This document shows positions 8,289 through 17,223 of a DNA stretch of 42,077 nucleotides, one piece after another. How positions within the stretch are numbered: the stretch's first letter is position 1; the number at the start of each line of letters is the position of its first letter. Where the stretch lies: positions 1 to 42,077 of the forward strand of contig JAOZUR010000022.1 in the NCBI GenBank assembly GCA_029938555.1. The letters run 5' to 3'. The DNA comes from Candidatus Sabulitectum sp. (GTDB lineage Bacteria; Fermentibacterota; Fermentibacteria; Fermentibacterales; JCC-6). The notes beneath the pieces were generated by a model. The model made no database searches. It was not told where the DNA came from and was given only the letters and a program-made list of their open reading frames with translations. The translations under genes were made by a program, and so were the position numbers.

Positions 8289-8666
8289 TCAGCCGTCAAG
8301 CTCAGTTCGAGGTTGCCTAGAAAGATCTCTTATGATAATCTCAAGATCGTTGCATATCTCATCAAGCAATAAACCAGACTCTGATTCATTCTTAAGATTA
8401 AGAGACAACTGACCATCCTTGTCTTTAAGAAGCTCTATTTTTTTCCTTGCTCCCTCGATAGAATAACCTTCTCCGTTCAAAAGTTGGTCTATCAATTTCA
8501 GCGTGTCCAGGTCGTGGGGTCTGTAACATCTGTTCCCAGCCTGATTTTTGTGAGGTTTAAGAGAAGGAAATGCACTTTCCCAATAATGCAGTGTATGTGA
8601 CTTTATGCTAAGCATTTCACTGACTTCTCCGATTGAATAATAAAGTCTTCCAGTTGCTTCTTTCAT
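8289..8666 (-). CDS. MerR-family transcriptional regulator
   Basis: A 125-residue protein with an N-terminal winged helix typical of MerR (YYSIGEVSEMLSIKSHTLHYWE, then NRCYRPHDLDTLKLI at about residues 13-65) and a short helical C-terminus. There are no Cys-rich metal site residues, so the signal is unknown; short MerR proteins of this type are often general or developmental regulators. The ATG at 8666 overlaps the stop of the dnaJ-like gene as ATGA, which I prefer to the in-frame ATG at 8693. It is likely co-translated with that gene. Confidence 0.88.
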   Translation of the reverse strand: MKEATGRLYYSIGEVSEMLSIKSHTLHYWESAFPSLKPHKNQAGNRCYRPHDLDTLKLIDQLLNGEGYSIEGARKKIELLKDKDGQLSLNLKNESESGLLLDEICNDLEIIIRDLSRQPRTELDG

Positions 8667-9502
8667 TTTCCCATCCTGAACAGTTTTTTCCATTTTGGAA
8701 GATTTTGCCTGCGCAACTCTCGTATTTTTTCGAGCCCTTTCGACGCAGGTTTATAGTCTTCCTGCCATGAAAGCGCATCGTTATAAGATTTTTCAGCTCT
8801 TTCAATTTGCTTAGCCTGCAAGTACATATCTCCGATCAAACAATGAATCTCGGGGTTAAAGTACTCTACTTCGCTGGCTTTTTTTAACTCATCAACTGCC
8901 TCGCGCAAGCGACCTCTTCCTTGGGCTGCTTTCGCCAAAAGTTTTCTCAATTGAATATCCCTTGGGAAATCAGCTACGGCTTTTCTCATTAAAGCATTTG
9001 CACGCCAGAAATCACCTTTTGTTATAAGTTTTTTTGCTTCCTGCTTTATCCGTTCAAGTTTCTTCTGGGACATGATACCGGATTTAGCCTGTTGCTTATG
9101 GTCTGGTTTGTTTTCCGGCTTGTGCTCTGCCTTTTTAACTACTTCTTCCGCCTGTTCAGATGCCGAGCCTGATACATTTGGCCCGACATCTGTAACAATC
9201 TCAGGTGTAGCGACCTCTGGAGTAACCACCTCTGGCGTATACACCGGCTCCTGGTATTCCACCACAGGAAGCCCCAAGTTTTTATCATATTCAGCTCTAT
9301 CTAGTGGTTTGCTCAGTACAATATATGCTTTATTAATGTTCGCAAATCGTTCCTGAACTTTAGGAGAATCTCCTGCAACATCAGGATGGTGCTTGAGAGC
9401 CATCTTTGCGTAAGCAATCTCAATGGTTTCCTGATTAGCACTTCTTCTTACATTCAATAGCTTATAGAAGTTGTCTTCAGAGTTTCCGCTAACCCAACTC
9501 AT
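8663..9502 (-). CDS. J-domain and TPR protein
   Basis: An N-terminal DnaJ domain (about 10-77) with the HPD tripeptide at residues 39-41 should stimulate a DnaK ATPase. It is followed by a linker rich in Pro, Val, Thr and Glu (about 80-145), then a TPR-like helical array (about 150-275: KGDFWRANALMRKAV, GRLREAVDELKKA, AKQIERAEKSYNDAL). There is no Gly/Phe region or zinc centre, so this is a type III J protein with its own client-binding module and not DnaJ itself. It is the first gene of a pair with the MerR regulator. Confidence 0.9.
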   Translation of the reverse strand: MSWVSGNSEDNFYKLLNVRRSANQETIEIAYAKMALKHHPDVAGDSPKVQERFANINKAYIVLSKPLDRAEYDKNLGLPVVEYQEPVYTPEVVTPEVATPEIVTDVGPNVSGSASEQAEEVVKKAEHKPENKPDHKQQAKSGIMSQKKLERIKQEAKKLITKGDFWRANALMRKAVADFPRDIQLRKLLAKAAQGRGRLREAVDELKKASEVEYFNPEIHCLIGDMYLQAKQIERAEKSYNDALSWQEDYKPASKGLEKIRELRRQNLPKWKKLFRMGK

Positions 9503-9505
9503 ATT

Positions 9506-10930
9506 TTACCTGAGCACTGTGAATCTTTGAGAAACAGTCTGATTACCACCCTGTGCGCGAAGGAAGTAAATACCGTTCTGCAGTGCCTCTGGAATAACCC
9601 AGTTTCCAACTGAAGGTGATGCTACTACCCTACCGGAAACATCAAGAACAGACATGGAAACAGGAACAGCACATGTTACCGTGTAAGAAAGAACGGAACT
9701 AACAGGATTAGATCCAAGAGTAAGCTCCATAACTGTATCTACAAACTCTGCACTGCTTCCTTCTTCGATTCCTACCATGCTAAGCAAATTCATGCAGAGC
9801 AACTTGTTCATAAATCTACACTCTAAGTTATTGGTAACTATCAAAGTAGTATCATTCTGACTGCCCCAGAAACCGTTATCATCAACCTCTGGAGTGTAAA
9901 AAAGCATTGGTTCGTGAGTATCTGCTCCGTAAGACCAATCAACAGCATCACCATTTACATCGTAAAGAATCTGTCCGCATCTTCCAACGGCATAGTTGTT
10001 CTGGGCTGCCATCTGGTTACCCCAGCTCTCGAATGTGCTCTGGTGTGGTGTGGCTGAATTATTGTAACCGTACGGGAAAAGAAGATATCCGCCGTAAGTA
10101 TGATAGTGAAACCCACCAAGTGGCTGAATGGAATCTATCCACTGGGTCTCTGCAAGTGTTTCAGGCTCACTGAGAGCTGCGGTTCCCCTGTAAGTTTGAG
10201 CTGTAGGACTTGGGCTTGAGCCACTGTCATCATATCCCCACATAAAACTGTAGTTACGGTTAAGATCTACCCCGTCACCAAGGGTCCAGTTCATATTCTT
10301 TCTCTGATCAGTGCTAGACGGGTTAGGTACATTGTACGCATAACCATCTGGATTAACTATTGGAATAATATAAATTTGGGCATTATCAAGAATAAAAGTT
10401 GCCATTGTGTCACTGCCATATTCAGTGGTAAGCCACTGAGCCCAGTCGATAACAACTGAGTTGCCTCCCGGTTCACGGGCATGTGTAAGTGCTGTAAACA
10501 GAATTGCAGGAGCACCGGCTGGCGCATTGGTAATTCTTACAAAGTTAAGATCTCTTCCCTGGTATGATGTGCCATAAGAAGTTGGTGTATCCACCATGTC
10601 ATTGTTCTCTGCAAGCTCGGACCAAAACACAGCGTTATCGTTGGGTCCATAATAATAACCCATTTCACCATTGTCGCTTGGAATCAATTCTGACCACTCA
10701 AGTGGAAGCAATCTTGCCCCTGGGTGCTTCTTCATTGCTTCTTCCACAAATCGTTGATTAACCAAAATATCTACATAACCGTCATGCCTGCTTCCAGCAG
10801 CTATTTCGTACCCCATGTCTCTTATAACAGTGAATTCCGAGTCAGTCTGGGCTGGTATTCGAATGAGTCTATCTGCATTCATTACCACAGGAAGCACTAG
10901 AAGAAGTGCTAGAACAAGTATCTTTCGCAT
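9506..10930 (-). CDS. Secreted M14-family zinc carboxypeptidase with T9SS-like sorting domain
   Basis: A signal peptide (MRKILVLALLLVLPVVMNA) is followed by a propeptide-like part and the M14 domain (about 90-390). The zinc ligands are visible as THAREP (His150, Glu153) and HYHTYG (His277). The Arg/Asn substrate loop appears as DLNRNY, and the catalytic Glu as YTPEVDD (Glu348). The last 75 residues, with VLDVSGRVV, NGIYFLRA and a final RFTVLR, match Por/T9SS type A sorting domains, so the enzyme is probably delivered to or through the outer membrane. It diverges from rpsT; the intervening 126 bases hold both start regions. Confidence 0.92.
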   Translation of the reverse strand: MRKILVLALLLVLPVVMNADRLIRIPAQTDSEFTVIRDMGYEIAAGSRHDGYVDILVNQRFVEEAMKKHPGARLLPLEWSELIPSDNGEMGYYYGPNDNAVFWSELAENNDMVDTPTSYGTSYQGRDLNFVRITNAPAGAPAILFTALTHAREPGGNSVVIDWAQWLTTEYGSDTMATFILDNAQIYIIPIVNPDGYAYNVPNPSSTDQRKNMNWTLGDGVDLNRNYSFMWGYDDSGSSPSPTAQTYRGTAALSEPETLAETQWIDSIQPLGGFHYHTYGGYLLFPYGYNNSATPHQSTFESWGNQMAAQNNYAVGRCGQILYDVNGDAVDWSYGADTHEPMLFYTPEVDDNGFWGSQNDTTLIVTNNLECRFMNKLLCMNLLSMVGIEEGSSAEFVDTVMELTLGSNPVSSVLSYTVTCAVPVSMSVLDVSGRVVASPSVGNWVIPEALQNGIYFLRAQGGNQTVSQRFTVLR

Positions 10931-10950
10931 TACTTAACCTTTCTCTATAG

Positions 10951-10979
10951 TTGACAATTGCGCGGGAATCCTTTAAATT
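10951..10979 (+). promoter_or_regulatory. Putative rpsT promoter
   Basis: TTGACA at 10951-10956 is a perfect -35 box; 17 bases later comes TAAATT (4 of 6 to the -10 consensus). This would give a leader of about 70 bases before the rpsT start. Confidence 0.45.
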
Positions 10980-11056
10980 CGCCCGTCATAAGGTATAAAA
11001 CTCAGACGAGATGAAAATTCAATTCGTTCGGTCTATTCTGCGAAAGGAGAAAGCTT

Positions 11057-11290
11057 TTGGCAAGGAGCAAACAATCACTCAAGCGTCTTAGAACAGATGC
11101 TGTTAAAAATGAGAGAAACCACAGGAAGCTTAAAACGCTTCGAACAGCTATTAAGAAAGTAAACAATGCGGAGACTCCAGAAGAGAGAAAAGAGGCAGTT
11201 AAAATTGCCCAGAGTCTCATTGATGTTGCTGGAAGAACCAGACTTATGCACCCTAATAAGGCAAAACGCCTTAAAAGCAGAGTGCTTTAA
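11057..11290 (+). CDS. rpsT: 30S ribosomal protein S20
   Basis: A 77-residue basic helical protein with the S20 pattern (ARSKQSLKRLRTDAVKNERN, then KSRVL at the end). It binds 16S rRNA in the small subunit. The start is TTG at 11057 with AAAGGAGA 6 bases upstream. A UUG start is also known for Escherichia coli rpsT, where it takes part in autoregulation; whether that applies here is inference. It is one of the very few plus-strand genes in the window. Confidence 0.96.
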   Translation: MARSKQSLKRLRTDAVKNERNHRKLKTLRTAIKKVNNAETPEERKEAVKIAQSLIDVAGRTRLMHPNKAKRLKSRVL

Positions 11291-11308
11291 GATTTAGTTG
11301 TTTTTTAG

Positions 11309-11335
11309 AAAAACCCTCTTATGCTGAGGGTTTTT
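11309..11335. terminator. Bidirectional terminator between rpsT and the GAF-kinase pair
   Basis: The stem AAAAACCCTC / GAGGGTTTTT closes a 7-base loop, with T-rich sequence after it on plus and A-rich sequence before it, so it can stop transcription from both convergent units. Confidence 0.85.
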
Positions 11336-11348
11336 CTTTAAGTAAACT

Positions 11349-12611
11349 CTACTTCTGAAATAAAGGTAATCGTACGGTAAATGTAGAGCCTTGATTTTCT
11401 TTACTCTGAAGCTCTACCTCACCGCCAAATCTATTAACAAGTTCCTTCACGCTGACCAGGCCAACTCCAGTACCCTTAACGTCACTGATTTTTGCATTAG
11501 AGGCACGGAAAAATTCCTGAAACAGCAAAGAAAGCTCTTCTTCTGGAATACCCATTCCAGTGTCTTCCACAACAATAATAGCCCAGGAATCATCTTGCTG
11601 TAAATGAACTCTTACCGATCCTGTGGTAGTGTATTTCACTGCATTGGAAAGCAAATTGGAAAGTACAAGATAGTACCCCCTTTTATCAATTCTAACATTC
11701 ACAGGGCTCTCTGACAGTTGCAATGTCATTGCAAGTCCTTTTTCTACACCGGTTGCCCTGTATTTCTCAAAAATTGCACCGGTCTCTTTCTTTAAATCAC
11801 ATACGACAATTTCACCGAGGGGCTCACCTTCTTTCACCAATGACAGATGAAGAATGTCTTCTGCAAGATCAAGAAGCTGATCCATTCGGCTCTCCACCTT
11901 TGAAAGAACTGCAAGCAGAGCCTGATTTTCAATATTTGTGTACTGTAATTCAGAAATAAGTGACTTCGACGAAGAAGCAGGAAAACGAAGCTCATCCACC
12001 ATAATTCTTAAAAATTGTGCTTTTTCTTTTTCGATACACTTAAGTGTTGCCAGCTCATCATACAATCTGCTGTGGTGTAAAGAATAAGCAAGAAATCTTG
12101 ATACGCTTTCCAAAAGGGGAACATCAGTATCGTTGAATGGATCATTCCTGCTGTTGATTACCTGTACAACCCCAAGAAGTTTTCCTTTAAACAAAATAGG
12201 TGCGCACATTACATCTCTGGTTTTAAAATTATTCAATTCATCCCATGAACCATCAAATTGTAAATTTTCATGAACAGATGATAAGTCTCCGTATGCATCT
12301 GGAAGAACAAATGAATTTTGTTTTAAAGCACAAAAACCAGCTAGCGAATCGGCACTAATAGGAACTCTAATCATTTTAGAAACATTACCCAGATAGGCAA
12401 TTGACTCTAGCTCCTGTGTTTCTCGAATAACTCTGAAAATCGTAGCTCGCTCTGAGTCAAAAATATGCTTAACAACCGATGCTGTTTTATCAAGAACTTT
12501 AATCACATCTACTTCGCCAAGCATCTCATCATAAAGTTTAAACAAAAAATTATGAGCTATCATTTCCTGAAGGCGACCAAGTACCGGTTTCATATCCTTA
12601 TTGTCTACCAT
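11349..12611 (-). CDS. GAF-HATPase protein with degenerate H-box (second of a tandem pair)
   Basis: A 420-residue cytoplasmic protein: GAF domain (about 25-185), two-helix HisKA-like dimerisation segment (about 195-265) and an HATPase_c domain (about 285-415) with intact boxes LVLSNLLSNAVKYT (N), VEDTGMGIPEEE (G1) and GTGVGLVSVKEL (G2). The H-box reads FLRIMVDELRFP where active kinases have FLANMSHELRTP, so the phospho-accepting His is an Asp (codon 11994-11996). It may therefore bind ATP without classical autophosphorylation. The start is taken at the ATG at 12611, with AAGGGA 6 bases upstream. It lies 20 bases after its paralog and probably shares its mRNA. Confidence 0.88.
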   Translation of the reverse strand: MVDNKDMKPVLGRLQEMIAHNFLFKLYDEMLGEVDVIKVLDKTASVVKHIFDSERATIFRVIRETQELESIAYLGNVSKMIRVPISADSLAGFCALKQNSFVLPDAYGDLSSVHENLQFDGSWDELNNFKTRDVMCAPILFKGKLLGVVQVINSRNDPFNDTDVPLLESVSRFLAYSLHHSRLYDELATLKCIEKEKAQFLRIMVDELRFPASSSKSLISELQYTNIENQALLAVLSKVESRMDQLLDLAEDILHLSLVKEGEPLGEIVVCDLKKETGAIFEKYRATGVEKGLAMTLQLSESPVNVRIDKRGYYLVLSNLLSNAVKYTTTGSVRVHLQQDDSWAIIVVEDTGMGIPEEELSLLFQEFFRASNAKISDVKGTGVGLVSVKELVNRFGGEVELQSKENQGSTFTVRLPLFQK

Positions 12612-12631
12612 AAGGTATCCCTTCAATTAAA

Positions 12632-13909
12632 TTAGCTGTTGATATCAGGTGGAAAGAACAGGGGAAGTCGTAAAATAAACTGAGTACCTTTATTAAGTAT
12701 ACTCTTTATCTCCATTTCCCCTTTGTACCTTTCCACCAGTTCCTTTACAATAACTAACCCCACTCCAGTGCCTTCAATTCCACTCTGTCTGGCGTTTGAA
12801 GCACGGAAAAATTCTTTAAATATTCCTGAAATTTCATCTTCCGGAATACCCATACCTGTATCTTGTAAAGTTATAACCGCCCACGAATCTGATGATTGTA
12901 AAATCAATTTCACAACTCCATCTTCTGTGTATTTAACAGAATTAGATAACAGATTTGATAGAATTAAATGAAATGCCTGCCTATCCATTCTGATATTTAT
13001 AGTGGTGTCCGAAGATTCAAAAACTAATTGCAGATTATTTAAACTAGCTTTGTCCTGGAAATTGTTAAAAACAATACCTGAATCAATCCGAAGGTCGAAC
13101 ACGGAAGTTTCACTGAGCGGACATCCACATTTCACCTGAGATAGGTGATGAATATCATTAACAAGCTGGCTAAGATTATTCGTGTTTTTTTCAAGTTTAT
13201 CAAGACCGAACAATAGAGCTGTGTTTTTTGTGTTTGCCTGCTGTAATCCAGCAACTATTGACTTGGATGCTGCAAGGGGAAGTTTGAAACCTTCAACAAT
13301 AATTCGCATAAATTCAGCTTTTTCTCGTTCAAGATATTTCAAAGATGAAAGTTCCTCATACACTTGAGTGTGATGAAGAGCATAGGCAACAAACCTAGAC
13401 ACACTCTCTAAAAGCGAGATATTAGCTTCCTGAAAAATCTCATTCCTACTGTTAATCACCTGTATAACCCCAAGCAATTCACCTTTAAATATTACTGGAC
13501 TGCACATTACATCTCGAGTTCTAAAGTGATTCAGCTTATCCCATGACCGATCAAATTTCAAAGAACTGTGCAATGAAGTCAGATCACCATAAGCATCTGG
13601 TAAAACAAAAGCCTTCTCACTTAGTGCACAAAACCCTGCAAGTGAATCTTCACTGATAGGCACTCTTATTTTTCTAGCAATATTACCTATAATTGCAAAT
13701 GACTCAAGCTCCATGGTTTCGCTAAAAACCCTAAAAATTGTAGCACGCTCGGAATCAAAAACCTCTTTTACTACAGAAGTTGTTTTCTCCAGTACTTTAT
13801 GTACATCGAGCTCACCCAACATCTGGTCATACAATTCAAATAATGACCCCTGGGCTGCCATTTCAAAAAAACGATTCGCAAATGGTTTTGCAGTATTACT
13901 CACATCCAT
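12632..13909 (-). CDS. GAF-HATPase protein with degenerate H-box (first of a tandem pair)
   Basis: Same architecture and length (425 residues) as its downstream paralog, with long shared stretches such as DSERATIFRV, DSLAGFCAL and LLGVIQVINSRN. The HATPase boxes are intact (LILSNLLSNSVKYT, LQDTGMGIPEDE, GTGVGLVIVKEL). The H-box position in FMRIIVEGFKLP is Glu206 (codon 13292-13294) in place of His. The GAF domain suggests a small-molecule or redox signal. ATG at 13909 with GGAGG 4-5 bases upstream. The pair looks like a tandem duplication that kept ATP binding but lost the phospho-acceptor. Confidence 0.88.
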   Translation of the reverse strand: MDVSNTAKPFANRFFEMAAQGSLFELYDQMLGELDVHKVLEKTTSVVKEVFDSERATIFRVFSETMELESFAIIGNIARKIRVPISEDSLAGFCALSEKAFVLPDAYGDLTSLHSSLKFDRSWDKLNHFRTRDVMCSPVIFKGELLGVIQVINSRNEIFQEANISLLESVSRFVAYALHHTQVYEELSSLKYLEREKAEFMRIIVEGFKLPLAASKSIVAGLQQANTKNTALLFGLDKLEKNTNNLSQLVNDIHHLSQVKCGCPLSETSVFDLRIDSGIVFNNFQDKASLNNLQLVFESSDTTINIRMDRQAFHLILSNLLSNSVKYTEDGVVKLILQSSDSWAVITLQDTGMGIPEDEISGIFKEFFRASNARQSGIEGTGVGLVIVKELVERYKGEMEIKSILNKGTQFILRLPLFFPPDINS

Positions 13910-14026
13910 GACCCCTCCACTGAACTAAAAAGGTAGGGTAAAAAAGCCCACACTACATTATTAATCATGGCCTCTTCCTAACCTTACTATAGCCGGAAAA
14001 ATCGATACTGACAAGATTTGTAAATT

Positions 14027-14058
14027 TTCGCCAGACTTCCCCGAGGAAATCTGGCGAA
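14027..14058 (-). terminator. Hairpin between the TonB-like gene and the GAF-kinase pair
   Basis: The stem TTCGCCAGA / TCTGGCGAA is extended by TTCC / GGAA across one mismatch. It lies just after the TonB-like stop. There is no clear T run, so it may be a terminator of the long upstream operon or another RNA structure. Confidence 0.5.
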
Positions 14059-14073
14059 TTACTAGACAAAAAA

Positions 14074-14730
14074 TTAATCTAAAAGGGAAAAGTTGTAATT
14101 AAGAGTAGTCCACACGGCCACAGGTAAACCATTGTTTCTTGCACTTGTCCACCGGGTATTGACTGCTGCCGAAAGTGCTGCCTGATCCAAAGATGCTATT
14201 CCACTGGTATTCATTAACTGTACATCCTGTAAAATACCATTACTATCGATATACACCCAAAGAGTAACAACACCCTCAACTCCGGCTAGCCTGGCTATTT
14301 CCGGGTATTCAGGTGGCGGCATATATGTGCAATTAGGCAAAATCTCTGCTGGCATAAATCCTGGAGGACCTATTTCACCGGTTCCAATCTGCCCATGAGA
14401 TGTATTTTCAAATGTTCCCACAGTATTCAATCCTATTGTATCAGGGCCAAGTGAGATTGTAACATCCAATTTCACCTCATCTATAACCTGTTGCACCTGT
14501 TCTTCCACAGCAGTGAGTTCTTCAACAAGATCCTGCTGCTGCTCCTCCACTGAAGAATCATAAGGAAGAAAAGCATCTACAGCTTGCATGCCATTCTCCA
14601 TAGTTCTTGTGGAAAGTCTGCCAAGCTCGGTACCTGGCAAAAATTGAAATAGTATGTTCACAAACAGGAGACCCACAAGTAAACCGATCTCCATTCCTAT
14701 TTCCATTTCCATTTGGTTTCTGCGTATCAT
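14074..14730 (-). CDS. TonB C-terminal-domain protein
   Basis: A short N-terminal tail, one membrane helix (IGLLVGLLFVNILFQFL, about 14-32), a coiled-coil-like Glu/Gln-rich stretch (about 60-90), then a C-terminal TonB domain starting PPPEYPEIARLAGVEGVV and ending TTLNYNF. TonB-type proteins carry energy from the inner membrane to outer-membrane receptors. ExbB/ExbD and a receptor are not in the window. Start chosen at the ATG at 14730, with AAAGGAGG 6 bases upstream, not the TTG at 14736. It is the last gene of the long string, 54 bases after cysS. Confidence 0.82.
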   Translation of the reverse strand: MIRRNQMEMEIGMEIGLLVGLLFVNILFQFLPGTELGRLSTRTMENGMQAVDAFLPYDSSVEEQQQDLVEELTAVEEQVQQVIDEVKLDVTISLGPDTIGLNTVGTFENTSHGQIGTGEIGPPGFMPAEILPNCTYMPPPEYPEIARLAGVEGVVTLWVYIDSNGILQDVQLMNTSGIASLDQAALSAAVNTRWTSARNNGLPVAVWTTLNYNFSLLD

Positions 14731-14784
14731 TTCCAACCTCCTTTCTTTACAGTGATACCGTAAAGAGAAGGAGATTATTCCACT

Positions 14785-16212
14785 TTATAAATCTGGAGTT
14801 ACTTCACTTATTCCACCAGGAAGATCCCGAACAGAAAATCCCGCCTCAGCAAGACTGTCTCTTAACTTATCAGCTTCCTGGAATTGTTTGTTTTTTCGTA
14901 AATATCCCCGGAGTTCTCCAAGTATTCTGCACAAATCTTCTGTAGAACCACCATTGCTTTCCAGTACTAGTTCTACACCAAGAACTCCTGTAACAAGATT
15001 ATCTAAAAGAGAAACCATCTGAAATTTATCACCTTCAGAAATATTTCCTTCCAAAAGAATATTGCCAGCTCTAACGAAATCAAAAATCACAGCGAGTGCC
15101 CCAGGTGTATTCAAATCATCGTCCATGGCTTTTCTAAAATCAGACTCAGTAGCTGCAACAAGCTCATCCACCACCTGAGTAGAAGTTCCTACTTTTGGAT
15201 GCCCACACCTAGACCTAAAGGAAAGAAGCCTCTCAAGGCCGCTTTTTGCCCCAGCAAGCCCCTGATCAGAAAAATCCAAGGGACTTCTGTAATGACTTCT
15301 TAGAATGTACAATCTTACAACCATGGGATCCCACCTGCTGAACAATTCACTAAGAAGAGTAAAATTGCCCAAACTCTTTCCCATCTTTCTGCCGTCAACT
15401 GTTACCATATTGTTATGCATCCAGTACCGTACGAACTCTTTACCGGTGGCAGCTTCAGATTGAGCTATTTCACATTCATGGTGAGGGAATACATTTTCAA
15501 GCCCTCCACCATGTATATCAATAGTCTGACCAAGATAGCGCATGGACATGGCAGAACACTCAAGATGCCACCCAGGATAACCCCAACCCCATGGGCTATT
15601 CCATTTTAAAATGTGATCCTTTCCTGCTTCCAACCACAAAGCAAAATCTCTTGGATTTCGTTTATCATCTGCAACTGAAATTCGTGTGCCACTTTTTTGC
15701 TGATCTCCGATTCTTCCACTAAGTTTTCCATAATCAGCAAAAGAGGAAACATCAAAATAAACATTACCCCCAACTTGATAAGCAAAACCTTTTTCAATAA
15801 GTGTTTTTACAAGATCTATTTGCTCAGGAATATGCCCACTTGCCCTAGGAGAAATATCAGGCCTGAGGTTGCCAAGTTCGTCCATATCATGAAAATAGCT
15901 TGCTGTATATTTTTCAGCAATTTCCATAGGCTCTAACTTTTCAAGTTCTGCCTGCTTCTGAAGTTTATCTTCACCGGAATCAGCATCATCAGTAAGATGC
16001 CCTACATCAGTAATATTCTGAACATATCTTACTTTGTAATCAAGATATCTCAGATACCTTAACAGTACATCAAAACTCACATAACTTTTCCCATGCCCCA
16101 AATGACTATGCCCGTATACAGTTGGACCACAGACATATACACTAACGAATGGTGGATTGATAGGAGTAAACTCCTGTTTTTCTCTTATTTTTGTATTGTA
16201 AAGGGAAAGCAT
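14785..16212 (-). CDS. cysS: Cysteinyl-tRNA synthetase
   Basis: Class I synthetase that charges tRNA-Cys. Visible are the zinc-ligand and ATP region YVCGPTVYGHSHLGH (Cys28, HLGH 37-40), WGWGYPGWHLECSAM, the zinc-binding HHECE, and KMGKS at 276-280 (a KMSKS variant). The length of 475 residues is normal. Starts 5 bases after trpS. A tRNA-Cys gene lies at 28.5 kb in another unit. Confidence 0.97.
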   Translation of the reverse strand: MLSLYNTKIREKQEFTPINPPFVSVYVCGPTVYGHSHLGHGKSYVSFDVLLRYLRYLDYKVRYVQNITDVGHLTDDADSGEDKLQKQAELEKLEPMEIAEKYTASYFHDMDELGNLRPDISPRASGHIPEQIDLVKTLIEKGFAYQVGGNVYFDVSSFADYGKLSGRIGDQQKSGTRISVADDKRNPRDFALWLEAGKDHILKWNSPWGWGYPGWHLECSAMSMRYLGQTIDIHGGGLENVFPHHECEIAQSEAATGKEFVRYWMHNNMVTVDGRKMGKSLGNFTLLSELFSRWDPMVVRLYILRSHYRSPLDFSDQGLAGAKSGLERLLSFRSRCGHPKVGTSTQVVDELVAATESDFRKAMDDDLNTPGALAVIFDFVRAGNILLEGNISEGDKFQMVSLLDNLVTGVLGVELVLESNGGSTEDLCRILGELRGYLRKNKQFQEADKLRDSLAEAGFSVRDLPGGISEVTPDL

Positions 16213-16217
16213 TTTTG

Positions 16218-17207
16218 CTATCTCTCTTTCCAGTAATTTGTGTGCATGGCTTCACGAACCAAAGCCATAGTTTCTTTTCCAGCTTCTACTGCCTTGTCTG
16301 TACCTGCTATAAGAATATCTTCTATTAAACCTGGTTTATCAAATTCAGCTCTTCTTTCTCTCATGGGAGATAGAATTTCCTCGAGCTTTTTGATCAGGTT
16401 CTTTTTGCATGATACACATCCGATAGTTCCTTTTTTACACGAGTCCTCTATCTCGGGAATCTCAACTTTATTAAATGCTTTATGATACGCGAAAATTGTA
16501 CAGATATCTGGATGCCCTGGATCTGTTTTATGAATCCTTGCAGGATCTGTAACAGCACTCATAACTTTTTTCTTAATCTCTTTGGGATCATCTTTTAGAT
16601 AAATTGCGTTACCCAATGATTTGCTCATTTTGGCATTTCCGTCCAACCCGATCAACCTGGATATTTCACTAACTAACGCTTTTGGTTCAGGAAAAACATC
16701 TCCATAAAGTTCATTGAATCTTCTGGCAACAAAACGAGTGACTTCAACATGAGGAAGTTGATCTTCACCTACAGGAATCAAATTAGCTCTACAAAAAAGA
16801 ATATCAGCTGCCTGGCTAACTGGGTAGCCAAGAAAACCATAAGTCATATCTGTAAATCCATATAACTTGGCTTCGGTCTTAATGGTAGGATTATGCTTAA
16901 GGCGACTTACAGTAGTGTAAAGACCAAATAAAACAGTGAGTTCAGCAATTTGCGGAACCATGCTTTGAACAAAAATACTGGTTTTCTCTGGGTTCAGACC
17001 TGCAGCCAGATTATCAAGTGTTACTTCTCGAACGTTATTTCTAATAAGCTCTGGGTTCTCCCAGTGGGTTGTTAGCGCCTGAATATCTGCAACGATGATA
17101 AATGTATCGTATTCGTTCTGTAGTTTTACTCTGTTTCTAAGGGAACCAACATAGTGGCCAAGGTGGAGCGGACCGGTTGGTCTGTCACCAGTAAGAATTC
17201 TCTCCAT
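16218..17207 (-). CDS. trpS: Tryptophanyl-tRNA synthetase with predicted 4Fe-4S site
   Basis: Class I synthetase charging tRNA-Trp: TGDRPTGPLHLGHYVGS with HLGH at 15-18, and AKMSKSLGN with KMSKS at 193-197. The 329-residue length is typical. Four cysteines at 236, 257, 264 and 267 form C-x20-C-x6-C-x2-C. This is close to the C-x22-C-x6-C-x2-C that binds a 4Fe-4S cluster in Thermotoga maritima TrpRS, where it lies near the anticodon-binding region. Cluster binding here is inferred. It lies between the phosphotransferase and cysS with very short gaps. Confidence 0.96.
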   Translation of the reverse strand: MERILTGDRPTGPLHLGHYVGSLRNRVKLQNEYDTFIIVADIQALTTHWENPELIRNNVREVTLDNLAAGLNPEKTSIFVQSMVPQIAELTVLFGLYTTVSRLKHNPTIKTEAKLYGFTDMTYGFLGYPVSQAADILFCRANLIPVGEDQLPHVEVTRFVARRFNELYGDVFPEPKALVSEISRLIGLDGNAKMSKSLGNAIYLKDDPKEIKKKVMSAVTDPARIHKTDPGHPDICTIFAYHKAFNKVEIPEIEDSCKKGTIGCVSCKKNLIKKLEEILSPMRERRAEFDKPGLIEDILIAGTDKAVEAGKETMALVREAMHTNYWKER

Positions 17208-17223
17208 TTTCGTCTTCCGATCT

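Noticed and set aside
8108-8299. 63-codon minus-strand frame across tRNA-Pro
   Set aside because: It translates the tRNA and terminator; the tRNA is clear.
9072-9356. 94-codon plus-strand frame opposite the DnaJ-TPR gene
   Set aside because: Low-complexity Ser/Thr translation antisense to the repetitive linker of a well-supported gene.
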